A stretch of DNA of 5,657 bases, from contig CAAFJI010000034.1 of NCBI GenBank assembly GCA_900763175.1, positions 1 through 5,657 of the forward strand, given 5' to 3'. Below are positions 1-5,420 of this stretch, piece by piece. A model generated the notes under the pieces. That model searched no databases. It was not told where the DNA came from and was given only the letters and a program-made list of their open reading frames with translations. Numbering within the stretch: the first letter of the stretch is position 1; each line of letters opens with the position of its first letter. A program made the position numbers and the translations under genes. The DNA comes from Lachnospiraceae bacterium (GTDB lineage Bacteria > Bacillota > Clostridia > Lachnospirales > Lachnospiraceae).

Positions 1-196
1 AATTTTTATGAATGGATGCCAATTCTTTCAATAGAAAAGTGCGAAAAAAGGTAAAAAGGGTTTAAAAGGATAGCTTGTGGGGAATTCTGTCTTATTAGAA
101 AAATATCTCTTGAAAAATAGTTTTTTATGCAGCTTCAATGTGCAAAAAAGCTCGAAACAAATCGAACGAAAATCCTGTAAAATCGGCACTTTCGGC
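1..196. other. Non-coding region upstream of the spo0A promoter
   Basis: No convincing gene is present here. The stretch is A/T rich with several purine runs. A short frame is open from base 1 to a TAA at 52-54, but its 17 residues match nothing I recognise, including the C-terminus expected for SpoIVB, the usual upstream neighbour of spo0A. The only ordered signal is a TCGAA direct repeat at 152-156 and 162-166, one helical turn apart and about 30-40 bp upstream of the -35 hexamer. These are partial matches to the Spo0A box TGNCGAA. Confidence 0.5.
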
Positions 197-226
197 TTGA
201 TTTTGCCATGAGAGTTCCACTATAAT
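197..226 (+). promoter_or_regulatory. Probable sigma-A promoter of spo0A
   Basis: TTGATT at 197-202 and a perfect TATAAT at 221-226 are separated by 18 bp. Transcription would start near 233 and give a leader of about 210 nt before the spo0A start codon. I looked for a sigma-H promoter, which drives the induced promoter of Bacillus subtilis spo0A, and found no AGGA/GAAT pair at the right spacing. Confidence 0.65.
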
Positions 227-232
227 AGACGG

Positions 233-442
233 TGTTACAGAAAAGGAAAATTTTTCTGAAAAGAGTGCAAGAGCAAACAGGGCCCTGCTGTTTTGTACAG
301 ACGATAGAAGAGATTTGGGAGAAAAGGCCTTTTTCCCGGATCGTATGCCGGCGTTTTTTTGACAGGCATCGTTATAGAAGAAATCGATTTTCGATGGCAA
401 TAAACCGGAAAGGTTTCAAAATAGTGGGAGGAGAATAGCCTC
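233..442 (+). promoter_or_regulatory. Long, structured 5' leader of spo0A
   Basis: The leader is unusually long and can fold in several ways. An 8-bp hairpin (one G-T pair) spans 317-337. Overlapping its 3' end, CCGG at 336-339 can pair with CCGG at 348-351, followed by CG and a run of seven T (354-360), which resembles a weak intrinsic terminator. ATGCC (345-349) can instead pair with GGCAT (365-369), which would disrupt that structure. Two small hairpins follow, at 383-395 (ATCGA/TCGAT) and 402-416 (AAACC/GGTTT), just before the ribosome binding site GGGAGGAG at 426-433. Any regulatory role is inference; I recognise no known riboswitch class. A 68-codon frame starting with GTG at 232 is judged non-coding. 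Confidence 0.35.
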
Positions 443-1249
443 ATGGAAAAATTAAGTGTTGCAATTGCAGATGATAATGAGAAAATGGTTGAGGTATTAA
501 GTCAGATCATTGATCAGGATGAAGATCTCAGATTGGTTGGAAAAGCACATAATGGAGAAGAAATCTGTAATATTATAAAGGAGAAACAGCCAGATGTGGT
601 TGTTTTGGATATTATAATGCCGAAGATAGACGGGCTGTCTGTGATGGAGCGATTCAGCCACGATGAAAAAATGAAGAAAATTCCGTCTTTTATTGTAGTA
701 TCTGCAGTAGGGCAGGAGCGAATCACAGAGGACGCCTTTGACCTTGGAGCAGATTATTTTATTCTGAAACCTTTTGATAATAAAATGCTGCTGAACCGGA
801 TCAAACATATCCGCCGTGCAGGGGAGCGAAGAACCAGAGAGGTGAACCGTCCAAGGCCAAACGAGCAGGATGTTCCCGGGGAGAGTGGAAATCTGGAAAC
901 AGATGTGACGGACATTATACATGAAATCGGAGTACCGGCACATATAAAAGGGTATCAGTATTTAAGAGATGCCATTATTCTTTCTGTGAATGATATAGAA
1001 ATGCTGAATTCTATAACAAAGATTCTTTATCCGACCATAGCGAAGCGCCATCAGACAACGCCAAGCCGTGTGGAGAGAGCCATACGCCATGCCATAGAAG
1101 TGGCCTGGAGCCGTGGAAAAATGGACACGATAGACGAGTTATTCGGCTATACAGTAAGTAATGGGAAGGGAAAACCTACAAATTCAGAATTTATTGCATT
1201 AATCGCAGATAAAATCCGACTGGAATATAAAAAACGTTCTTTCCAATAA
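443..1249 (+). CDS. spo0A: Sporulation master response regulator Spo0A
   Basis: Spo0A is a cytoplasmic two-domain transcription factor. When phosphorylated it binds 0A boxes and switches cells from growth to sporulation and related stationary-phase programmes. The 268-residue product has the normal family length. The N-terminal receiver domain (about 1-125) shows the acidic pair D10/D11, the phosphoacceptor D56 in VVVLDIIMP, the switch residue S87 and the conserved K109 in ILKPF. A variable, charged linker covers about 126-150. The C-terminal DNA-binding domain (about 150-268) carries the hallmark RVERAIRHAIEVAWSRG at 209-225, which includes the recognition helix, and then LFGYTVS and KPTNSEFIALIADK. 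These are near-invariant in Spo0A and rule out a generic response regulator. The ATG at 443 has GGGAGGAG (426-433) 9 nt upstream. Arginine codons are mixed (AGA, CGA, CGC, CGT), unlike the CGT-biased glgA and recA. No terminator follows the gene. Confidence 0.98.
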   Translation: MEKLSVAIADDNEKMVEVLSQIIDQDEDLRLVGKAHNGEEICNIIKEKQPDVVVLDIIMPKIDGLSVMERFSHDEKMKKIPSFIVVSAVGQERITEDAFDLGADYFILKPFDNKMLLNRIKHIRRAGERRTREVNRPRPNEQDVPGESGNLETDVTDIIHEIGVPAHIKGYQYLRDAIILSVNDIEMLNSITKILYPTIAKRHQTTPSRVERAIRHAIEVAWSRGKMDTIDELFGYTVSNGKGKPTNSEFIALIADKIRLEYKKRSFQ

Positions 1250-1268
1250 TCTGAAAATAGGTTATAAT
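1240..1268 (+). promoter_or_regulatory. Possible promoter of glgA overlapping the spo0A 3' end
   Basis: A perfect TATAAT lies at 1263-1268, preceded after 17 bp by TTTCCA (1240-1245), a poor -35 hexamer inside the last codons of spo0A. It would give a leader of about 40 nt before glgA. With no terminator between the genes, read-through from spo0A is equally possible. Confidence 0.4.
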
Positions 1269-1314
1269 AATGTCATTAAGAAGCTATTGGCTATTACTAA
1301 GGAGGGTTTTTTGA

Positions 1315-2760
1315 ATGAAAAGAATTCTTTATGCAACATCAGAAGCAGTGCCTTTTATAAAGACAGGAGGACTTGCAGATGTAGCTGGTTCGTTGCCGAA
1401 ATGTTTTGATAAAAGATATTTTGACATTCGTGTAATTTTACCGAAATATGCCTGCATGAAGCAGGAATGGAAAGATAAAATGGAGTATATCACACACTTC
1501 TACATGGATATTGGATATAAGAACTGCTATGTAGGTGTTCTGCATATGGAGTATGATGGCATACAGTTTTATTTTATAGATAATGAGTATTATTTCAGTG
1601 GACCGAAGCCTTATGACACCGTTCCGTGGGATCTGGAGAAATTTGCATTCTTTTCCAAGGCTGTCCTTTCCGTCCTTCCGGTAATCGGATTCCGTCCGGA
1701 CATTATCCATTGCCATGACTGGCAGACAGGACTTGTACCTGTTTATCTTCATGACAGCTTCCAGCAGAATCAGTTCTTCTGGGGAATCAAGACCATCATG
1801 ACCATTCACAACCTGAAATTCCAGGGCGTATATGATGTGAAGACTATCAAGGAGATTACTGGACTTTCTGACTACTACTTTGCACCAGATAAGCTGGAGG
1901 CCTATAAGGATGGAAATTTCCTGAAGGGCGGTATTGTATTTGCTGATGCAGTTACCACAGTAAGCAATACATATGCAGAAGAGATCAAGACTCCATTTTA
2001 CGGAGAGGGTCTGGATGGACTGCTCCGTGCACGTTCTAACAGCCTGCGTGGTATTGTAAACGGTATTGATTACAATGATTTCAATCCGGAAACAGATGTG
2101 AATCTGTCTGCACGTTACAATGCGACCACATTCCGCAAGGAGAAAGTGAAGAATAAGATCCAGCTTCAGAAGGATCTGGGACTTGAGCAGGATCCGAAGG
2201 TTATGATGATCGGTATTGTTTCCCGTCTTACAGACCAGAAGGGCTTTGACCTTATCGCTTATGTGATGGATGAGCTTTGCCAGGATTCTGTTCAGATCGT
2301 GGCACTTGGTACGGGAGATGAGCGTTACGAGAATATGTTCCGTCATTTTGACTGGAAATACCATGGCAAGGTTTCAGCACAGATCTATTATGATGAGAGT
2401 ATGTCACACAGAATCTATGCAGCAGCAGATGCATTCCTTATGCCGTCTCTTTTTGAGCCATGCGGCCTTAGCCAGCTGATGAGCCTTCGTTACGGTACAC
2501 TTCCTATCGTAAGAGAGACAGGTGGACTGAAGGATACGGTTGAGCCATACAACGAATTTGAGGGAACCGGAACAGGATTCTCCTTCTGCAACTACAATGC
2601 ACATGAAATGCTTTCCACAGTACGTTATGCAGAGCAGATTTTCTATGACAAGAAACGTGAATGGAATAAAATGGTAGACCGTGCCATGGCAAAAGATTTC
2701 TCATGGGGCAGTTCTGCACGCCAGTATGAAGAGATGTACAATTGGCTCATCGGAGAATAG
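1315..2760 (+). CDS. glgA: Glycogen synthase (ADP-glucose type)
   Basis: GlgA is a cytoplasmic GT5-family glycosyltransferase with the GT-B fold. It transfers glucose from ADP-glucose to the non-reducing end of a growing alpha-1,4-glucan. The 481 residues are close to the usual bacterial length and both domains are complete. The N-terminal domain begins with MKRILYATSE and has the sugar-nucleotide-binding KTGGLADV (K16), then HCHDWQTGL (132-140) and TIHNLKFQG. The C-terminal domain has VSRLTDQKG (R304 and K309), the conserved glutamate E381 in PSLFEPCGL, and ETGGL (401-405). All key catalytic positions are intact. The ATG at 1315 has AAGGAGGG (1299-1306) 8 nt upstream. Arginine is mostly CGT, as in recA, which suggests good expression. 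No other glg gene is visible nearby. In clostridia, glycogen-like granulose accumulates before sporulation, which fits the position behind spo0A. A strong terminator follows. Confidence 0.97.
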   Translation: MKRILYATSEAVPFIKTGGLADVAGSLPKCFDKRYFDIRVILPKYACMKQEWKDKMEYITHFYMDIGYKNCYVGVLHMEYDGIQFYFIDNEYYFSGPKPYDTVPWDLEKFAFFSKAVLSVLPVIGFRPDIIHCHDWQTGLVPVYLHDSFQQNQFFWGIKTIMTIHNLKFQGVYDVKTIKEITGLSDYYFAPDKLEAYKDGNFLKGGIVFADAVTTVSNTYAEEIKTPFYGEGLDGLLRARSNSLRGIVNGIDYNDFNPETDVNLSARYNATTFRKEKVKNKIQLQKDLGLEQDPKVMMIGIVSRLTDQKGFDLIAYVMDELCQDSVQIVALGTGDERYENMFRHFDWKYHGKVSAQIYYDESMSHRIYAAADAFLMPSLFEPCGLSQLMSLRYGTLPIVRETGGLKDTVEPYNEFEGTGTGFSFCNYNAHEMLSTVRYAEQIFYDKKREWNKMVDRAMAKDFSWGSSARQYEEMYNWLIGE

Positions 2761-2787
2761 ATTGTGTTAAAAGATCATTCTTGTAAG

Positions 2788-2796
2788 TTATCCACA
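2788..2796 (+). promoter_or_regulatory. Isolated perfect DnaA-box sequence
   Basis: TTATCCACA matches the DnaA-box consensus exactly and lies in a non-coding gap. There is no clear cluster: the nearest candidate is a poor inverted match at 2763-2771. An origin is therefore not supported. It could be a titration or regulatory site, or chance. It overlaps the first bases of a sporulation-type -35 element. Confidence 0.35.
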
Positions 2797-2823
2797 TAAA
2801 AGAAGAAAATGCGGGCATACTAT
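2794..2823 (+). promoter_or_regulatory. Possible sporulation sigma (sigma-E-like) promoter
   Basis: The -10-like CATACTAT (2816-2823) differs at one base from the sigma-E consensus CATACAAT. ACATAAA (2794-2800), 15 bp upstream, fits six of seven positions of a sigma-E -35 element. The same bases partly fit sigma-G. This is the only sporulation-type promoter I found before the two small coat-like genes. However, the terminator hairpin at 2847-2880 lies between it and them. Confidence 0.35.
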
Positions 2824-2846
2824 CTTTTGTAAAAGGTGGCCTGATG

Positions 2847-2880
2847 AAATACAGGAGAGGATACCTTCTCCTGTATTTTT
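2847..2880 (+). terminator. Intrinsic terminator after glgA
   Basis: The arm ATACAGGAGAGG (2849-2860) pairs with CCTTCTCCTGTAT (2865-2876) to give a stem of about 12 bp with a 4-nt ATAC loop. Two more A-T pairs extend the base, and the stem runs into a run of T residues (2876-2880). This is a strong Rho-independent terminator that closes the spo0A-glgA region. Confidence 0.88.
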
Positions 2881-2963
2881 ATGCAACAGGGGATTCCAAA
2901 GGAATTTCCTGCTGTATGTAAATCTTTATTATGGATCCACCAATAAAAACAGGAGGAAGAGCT

Positions 2964-3149
2964 ATGGACGGGATTTCAGAACTTGATCTACAGAATTTAA
3001 GGCATCTCATTGGTGGTTTTGACACTACGCATTGCAAGATGGAAGAGTATGCACAGCAGGCTTCAGATATGGAGGTAAGGCAGTTCTTCCAGAAATCAGC
3101 ACAATCAGCCATGAACAGTAAACAGCAGCTGATGCAGTATCTGCAGTAG
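2964..3149 (+). CDS. Small helical protein, probable CotF-related spore coat component
   Basis: This gene encodes 61 residues with no signal peptide or membrane segment. The composition predicts two amphipathic helices, about residues 4-33 and 35-60, rich in Gln, Met, Ala and charged residues, as in half of a ferritin-like four-helix bundle. A single Cys (C24) lies in THCKME. I do not recognise the sequence outright. The coat-protein suggestion rests on this architecture and on the CotF-type gene 13 nt downstream, with which it must be co-transcribed. The ATG at 2964 is chosen because AGGAGGA (2951-2957) lies at ideal distance; an in-frame ATG at 2931 has no ribosome binding site. The gene ends in TAG, and its last two bases (AG) open the AGGAGGTG site of the next gene. 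Confidence 0.75.
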   Translation: MDGISELDLQNLRHLIGGFDTTHCKMEEYAQQASDMEVRQFFQKSAQSAMNSKQQLMQYLQ

Positions 3150-3162
3150 GAGGTGGACAAGG

Positions 3163-3411
3163 ATGAATGAAAAGACAATGGTAGCGGATACCCTGGCAGG
3201 AATCAACGGAGAGCTGACAAGATATGGAGAGATGATTCCTCAGACAGAGAATCCACAGCTGAAGCAGACCTTGAAACAGATGCGGAACCAGTGTGAAATG
3301 TCCCAGGAAGAAATCTATCAGATTGCCCGTGCAAAGGGATATTACGTCCCTGCCGCAAAGGCAACCCAGGAGGAAGTAGCACACGTAAGAAGCGTTCTGC
3401 AGCAGGGATGA
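3163..3411 (+). CDS. Spore coat protein, CotF family
   Basis: The 82-residue soluble product is predicted to form two helices (about 3-28 and 30-58) followed by GYYVPAAKATQEEV (59-72). That tail and the preceding NPQLKQTLKQMRNQCEMSQEE are typical of the CotF/Coat_F family (ferritin-like, spore coat) common in Clostridia. Such proteins are deposited on the forespore surface from the mother cell. It is about half the length of Bacillus subtilis CotF, which has two such segments. A near-ideal Shine-Dalgarno AGGAGGTG (3148-3155) starts within the stop codon of the upstream gene and sits 7 nt before the ATG. Translation is therefore probably coupled and strong. There is one Cys (C44). A long terminator follows 31 nt after the stop. 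The family call is from recognition; the role in this organism is inferred. Confidence 0.85.
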   Translation: MNEKTMVADTLAGINGELTRYGEMIPQTENPQLKQTLKQMRNQCEMSQEEIYQIARAKGYYVPAAKATQEEVAHVRSVLQQG

Positions 3412-3442
3412 ATGAGATTGCCTGCAAAATAGGATGATATTA

Positions 3443-3500
3443 AAAAGCTTCGGGAGTAGGACTGTAAAAAATAGTCTTGTATTCCCGGAGCTTTTGTTTT
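3443..3500 (+). terminator. Intrinsic terminator after the coat-like gene pair
   Basis: AAAAGCT-T-CGGGA (3443-3455) pairs with TCCCG-G-AGCTTTT (3483-3495). The helix is continued by AGGACT (3458-3463) with AGTCTT (3473-3478), around a loop of A residues. GTTTT follows. The A-run on the left side means it could also stop transcription from the other direction. Confidence 0.88.
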
Positions 3501-3750
3501 ATGATGGGGATACAGACAGTGGTTTTCTCGAAGTTTTTCTTTTTAAGATATTCGATATTCTACATAAGATAGTTCTATGTCCTTGTTCAGGACAGATTCC
3601 AGTGATTTGTTTTTGTTGTTATTTAAAGAAGAGAAAATCATTCTCTCTGTGAAAGATAAAAGATCCTGCCGGAGTGCTCTGTTCTTCTGGTTTGGAGTTC
3701 AGGAGGTGGTGTCTGGATTTGTAGACCAGAAGAGAAATTTCAGGAAACCC
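3501..3750. other. Non-coding region upstream of the recA promoter
   Basis: No credible gene lies here. Open frames are short, lack ribosome binding sites and have non-protein-like composition. Visible structure includes a tandem 7-bp repeat GATATTC (3547-3560), a small hairpin TGTCCT-N5-AGGACA (3578-3594), a 6-bp hairpin AGAGAA/TTCTCT (3630-3646), and a longer inverted repeat ending just before the recA -35 (listed separately). Confidence 0.5.
3682..3734. repeat. Inverted repeat just upstream of the recA promoter
   Basis: CTTCTGGT (3684-3691) is perfectly complementary to ACCAGAAG (3725-3732). The flanking T-A and G-T pairs extend the arms to about 12 bp, with 29 nt between them. It ends 17 bp before the recA TTGACA. 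It could be a cruciform, an operator with distant half-sites, or chance. Confidence 0.4.
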
Positions 3751-3779
3751 TTGACAAGTTATCTGAATTAAGATACTAT
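3751..3779 (+). promoter_or_regulatory. recA promoter
   Basis: A perfect -35 TTGACA (3751-3756) and TACTAT (3774-3779) are spaced by the optimal 17 bp. Transcription is expected to start near 3786, about 55 nt before the chosen recA start. Confidence 0.8.
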
Positions 3780-3794
3780 GTAGTACAGACGAAA

Positions 3795-3808
3795 CGAACA
3801 TAGGTTCG
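3795..3808. promoter_or_regulatory. LexA (DinR-type) SOS box of recA
   Basis: CGAACATAGGTTCG is a palindrome with 5-bp arms, and one more A-T pair extends it outward. It contains GAAC-N4-GTTC and matches the Gram-positive LexA consensus CGAACRNRYGTTYG except for one central base. It lies about 10-23 bp after the predicted transcription start, where bound LexA would block recA (and recX) transcription until DNA damage. Confidence 0.87.
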
Positions 3809-3825
3809 TATTTTGGAGAATGAAT

Positions 3826-3831
3826 AAGGAG
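3826..3831 (+). promoter_or_regulatory. recA ribosome binding site that decides the start
   Basis: AAGGAG lies 9 nt before the ATG at 3841. An earlier in-frame ATG at 3820 has only GGAG one base upstream, which is too close to work. Starting at 3841 gives MINEEKKKALEAAL, the usual N-terminus length of clostridial RecA; starting at 3820 would add seven extra residues. Confidence 0.8.
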
Positions 3832-3840
3832 ACTAGGATA

Positions 3841-4920
3841 ATGATAAATGAAGAGAAGAAGAAGGCTCTGGAAGCAGCCCTTGGACAGATTGAGAAACAG
3901 TACGGTAAGGGCTCTGTAATGAAGCTTGGAGAATCCAGTGCCAATATGCAGGTAGAGACAGTGCCTACAGGATCCCTGAGCCTGGACATCGCACTTGGAG
4001 TAGGTGGTGTGCCGAAGGGACGTATCATAGAGATTTACGGACCTGAGTCCAGCGGTAAGACTACCGTTGCCCTGCACATGGTTGCAGAGGTGCAGAAGCG
4101 TGGAGGAATCGCAGGATTTATCGACGCTGAGCATGCTCTGGATCCTGTTTATGCCAAGAATATTGGCGTTGACATTGACAACCTTTATATTTCGCAGCCA
4201 GATAACGGAGAGCAGGCACTTGAGATCGCAGAGACAATGGTACGTTCCGGTGCAGTTGACATTATCATCGTTGACTCCGTTGCGGCCCTGGTTCCCAAGG
4301 CTGAGATCGACGGTGACATGGGAGACAGTCATGTAGGACTTCAGGCGAGACTGATGTCTCAGGCACTTCGTAAACTGACTGCCATAATCAGCAAGTCTAA
4401 CTGTGTTGTAATCTTTATCAACCAGCTTCGAGAGAAGGTTGGCGTTATGTTTGGAAACCCGGAGACGACTACCGGTGGCCGTGCACTGAAGTTTTATTCC
4501 TCAGTGCGTATGGATGTACGTCGTGTTGAGACATTGAAGCAGGGTGGTGAGATGGTTGGTAACCATACTCGTATCAAGATCGTGAAGAATAAGGTTGCTC
4601 CGCCATTTAAGCAGGCTGAATTCGATATTATGTTTGGTACCGGTATTTCCAAGGAGGGAGACATCCTGGATCTGGCAGCAGAGAACTCTATTGTAAATAA
4701 GAGTGGTGCATGGTATGCCTACGAGGGAAATAAAATCGGACAGGGCCGCGAGAATGCCAAGCTTTTCCTGAAAGAGCACCCGGATATCTGCGATGAGATT
4801 GAGCATAAGGTCCGTGTTCATTATAATCTGATCCCTGGAGAAACAGAAGGTGAGGAGACAGATAAGAAGGCCGGGGCTGAGACAGCCGCTGCACCGGCAG
4901 CTGAGGCAGAAGAGGAATAA
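3841..4920 (+). CDS. recA: Recombinase RecA
   Basis: RecA polymerises on single-stranded DNA in the cytoplasm, uses ATP to drive strand exchange, and as a filament triggers LexA self-cleavage in the SOS response. The product is 359 residues with complete domain order. It has an N-terminal helix with KQYGKGSVMKLG (19-30), Walker A GPESSGKT (67-74) and the catalytic E97 in FIDAEHALDP. Walker B is IIIVDSVAAL (141-150, D145). DNA-binding loop L1 is near 155-170, and loop L2 follows FINQLREKVG (192-201, with Q195) through the PETTTGGRALK region. The C-terminal domain ends in a flexible Ala/Glu-rich acidic tail (about 333-359), as in other RecA proteins. No key residue is missing and there is no intein. 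Arginine is almost always CGT, which suggests high expression. A LexA box lies in the leader, and recX begins 3 nt after the stop. Confidence 0.98.
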   Translation: MINEEKKKALEAALGQIEKQYGKGSVMKLGESSANMQVETVPTGSLSLDIALGVGGVPKGRIIEIYGPESSGKTTVALHMVAEVQKRGGIAGFIDAEHALDPVYAKNIGVDIDNLYISQPDNGEQALEIAETMVRSGAVDIIIVDSVAALVPKAEIDGDMGDSHVGLQARLMSQALRKLTAIISKSNCVVIFINQLREKVGVMFGNPETTTGGRALKFYSSVRMDVRRVETLKQGGEMVGNHTRIKIVKNKVAPPFKQAEFDIMFGTGISKEGDILDLAAENSIVNKSGAWYAYEGNKIGQGRENAKLFLKEHPDICDEIEHKVRVHYNLIPGETEGEETDKKAGAETAAAPAAEAEEE

Positions 4921-4923
4921 AGT

Positions 4924-5415
4924 ATGCAAGTACCGTCCGAAGAGCAGAAGAACGCACGAAGAAAGGCAATGAAGCTTCTGGAGCATATGGACCGTACAGA
5001 GAAGGGCCTGTCTGACCGGCTGCGTCAGGCAGGCTTTTCAGCAGAAGCAGTGGAAGATGCCATGAATTACGTACGTTCCTATGGATATTTAAACGATGAC
5101 CGGTATGCGGAGAACTATATTTCTTTTCGTATGGGAACAAAGAGCCGCCAGAAGATCCTCCAGGAACTTCTGGGAAGGGGCATTGACCATGAGACTGCGG
5201 TGCGTGCCTGGGAGTGTGTTGCAGAGGTAGAAGAGCCTGATGAGTTAGCCATTTTGAGAAGCTCTGTAGAGAAGAAGTATCAGCCCTCCACCCGGCTAAA
5301 TGAAAAAGAAATGAACCGTCTCATGGGCTACCTCCTCCGCCGTGGTTTTACCTATACCGATATCAGCCATATCCTGGGAGAGATGGACATAACCTGCGTA
5401 AGGGAGAGATTGTGA
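4924..5415 (+). CDS. recX: Regulatory protein RecX
   Basis: RecX is a small cytoplasmic protein made of three-helix repeats that binds in the groove of RecA filaments and modulates, usually inhibits, their activity. The 163-residue product is near the length of the Escherichia coli protein and shorter than the Bacillus subtilis form. The first repeat (about 10-45) has ALKLL-like and KGLSDRLRQAGFS features. The most diagnostic stretch is YGYLNDDRYAENYI (53-66), followed by SRQKILQELLGRGID (74-88). A third repeat, LMGYLLRRGFTYTDISHIL (133-151), completes the fold. The start lies 3 nt after recA, with AGAGGA (4911-4916) inside the recA 3' end as ribosome binding site. Translation is therefore probably coupled to recA and SOS-controlled through the same LexA box. 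No terminator directly follows. Confidence 0.93.
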   Translation: MQVPSEEQKNARRKAMKLLEHMDRTEKGLSDRLRQAGFSAEAVEDAMNYVRSYGYLNDDRYAENYISFRMGTKSRQKILQELLGRGIDHETAVRAWECVAEVEEPDELAILRSSVEKKYQPSTRLNEKEMNRLMGYLLRRGFTYTDISHILGEMDITCVRERL

Positions 5416-5420
5416 TCTTA

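Noticed and set aside
1..54. Possible 3' tail of an upstream gene (17 codons then TAA)
   Set aside because: Too short to judge, and it does not resemble the C-terminus of SpoIVB, the expected neighbour.
125..400. 91-codon - strand frame across the spo0A promoter
   Set aside because: It has no ribosome binding site and no recognisable motif, and it overlaps the promoter and leader of spo0A.
411..436. Sigma-H-like AGGT/GAAT pair before spo0A
   Set aside because: The spacing is acceptable, but the -10 overlaps the ribosome binding site. The transcript would start at or after the start codon.
232..438. 68-codon + strand frame starting with GTG in the spo0A leader
   Set aside because: The start coincides with the predicted transcription start, so there is no room for a ribosome binding site. 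The composition is arginine and phenylalanine rich and not protein-like, and the region folds into hairpins.
1438..2364. 308-codon - strand frame opposite glgA
   Set aside because: It is the antisense shadow of a fully conserved glycogen synthase and arises from codon bias; it has no motif and no start signal.
2931..2963. Eleven-residue extension of the first small coat-like protein
   Set aside because: The ATG at 2931 lacks a ribosome binding site, and AGGAGGA at 2951-2957 clearly serves the ATG at 2964.
3526..3532. TCTCGAA as a Spo0A box
   Set aside because: One mismatch at a conserved G, and no promoter or gene at a sensible distance.
3547..3560. Tandem GATATTC repeat as a possible repeat array
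   Set aside because: Only two 7-bp units in A/T-rich DNA; no array, no spacer pattern and no CRISPR features anywhere in the window.
3434..3652. 72-codon + strand frame after the coat-like genes
   Set aside because: It begins inside the terminator hairpin and has no ribosome binding site.
3820..3840. Seven-residue N-terminal extension of RecA from an earlier in-frame ATG
   Set aside because: The only GGAG is one base from that ATG, while a good AAGGAG at 3826-3831 fits the ATG at 3841.
3619..4332. 237-codon - strand frame opposite recA and its promoter
   Set aside because: It lies antisense to the conserved RecA core and crosses the promoter and LexA box; no ribosome binding site.
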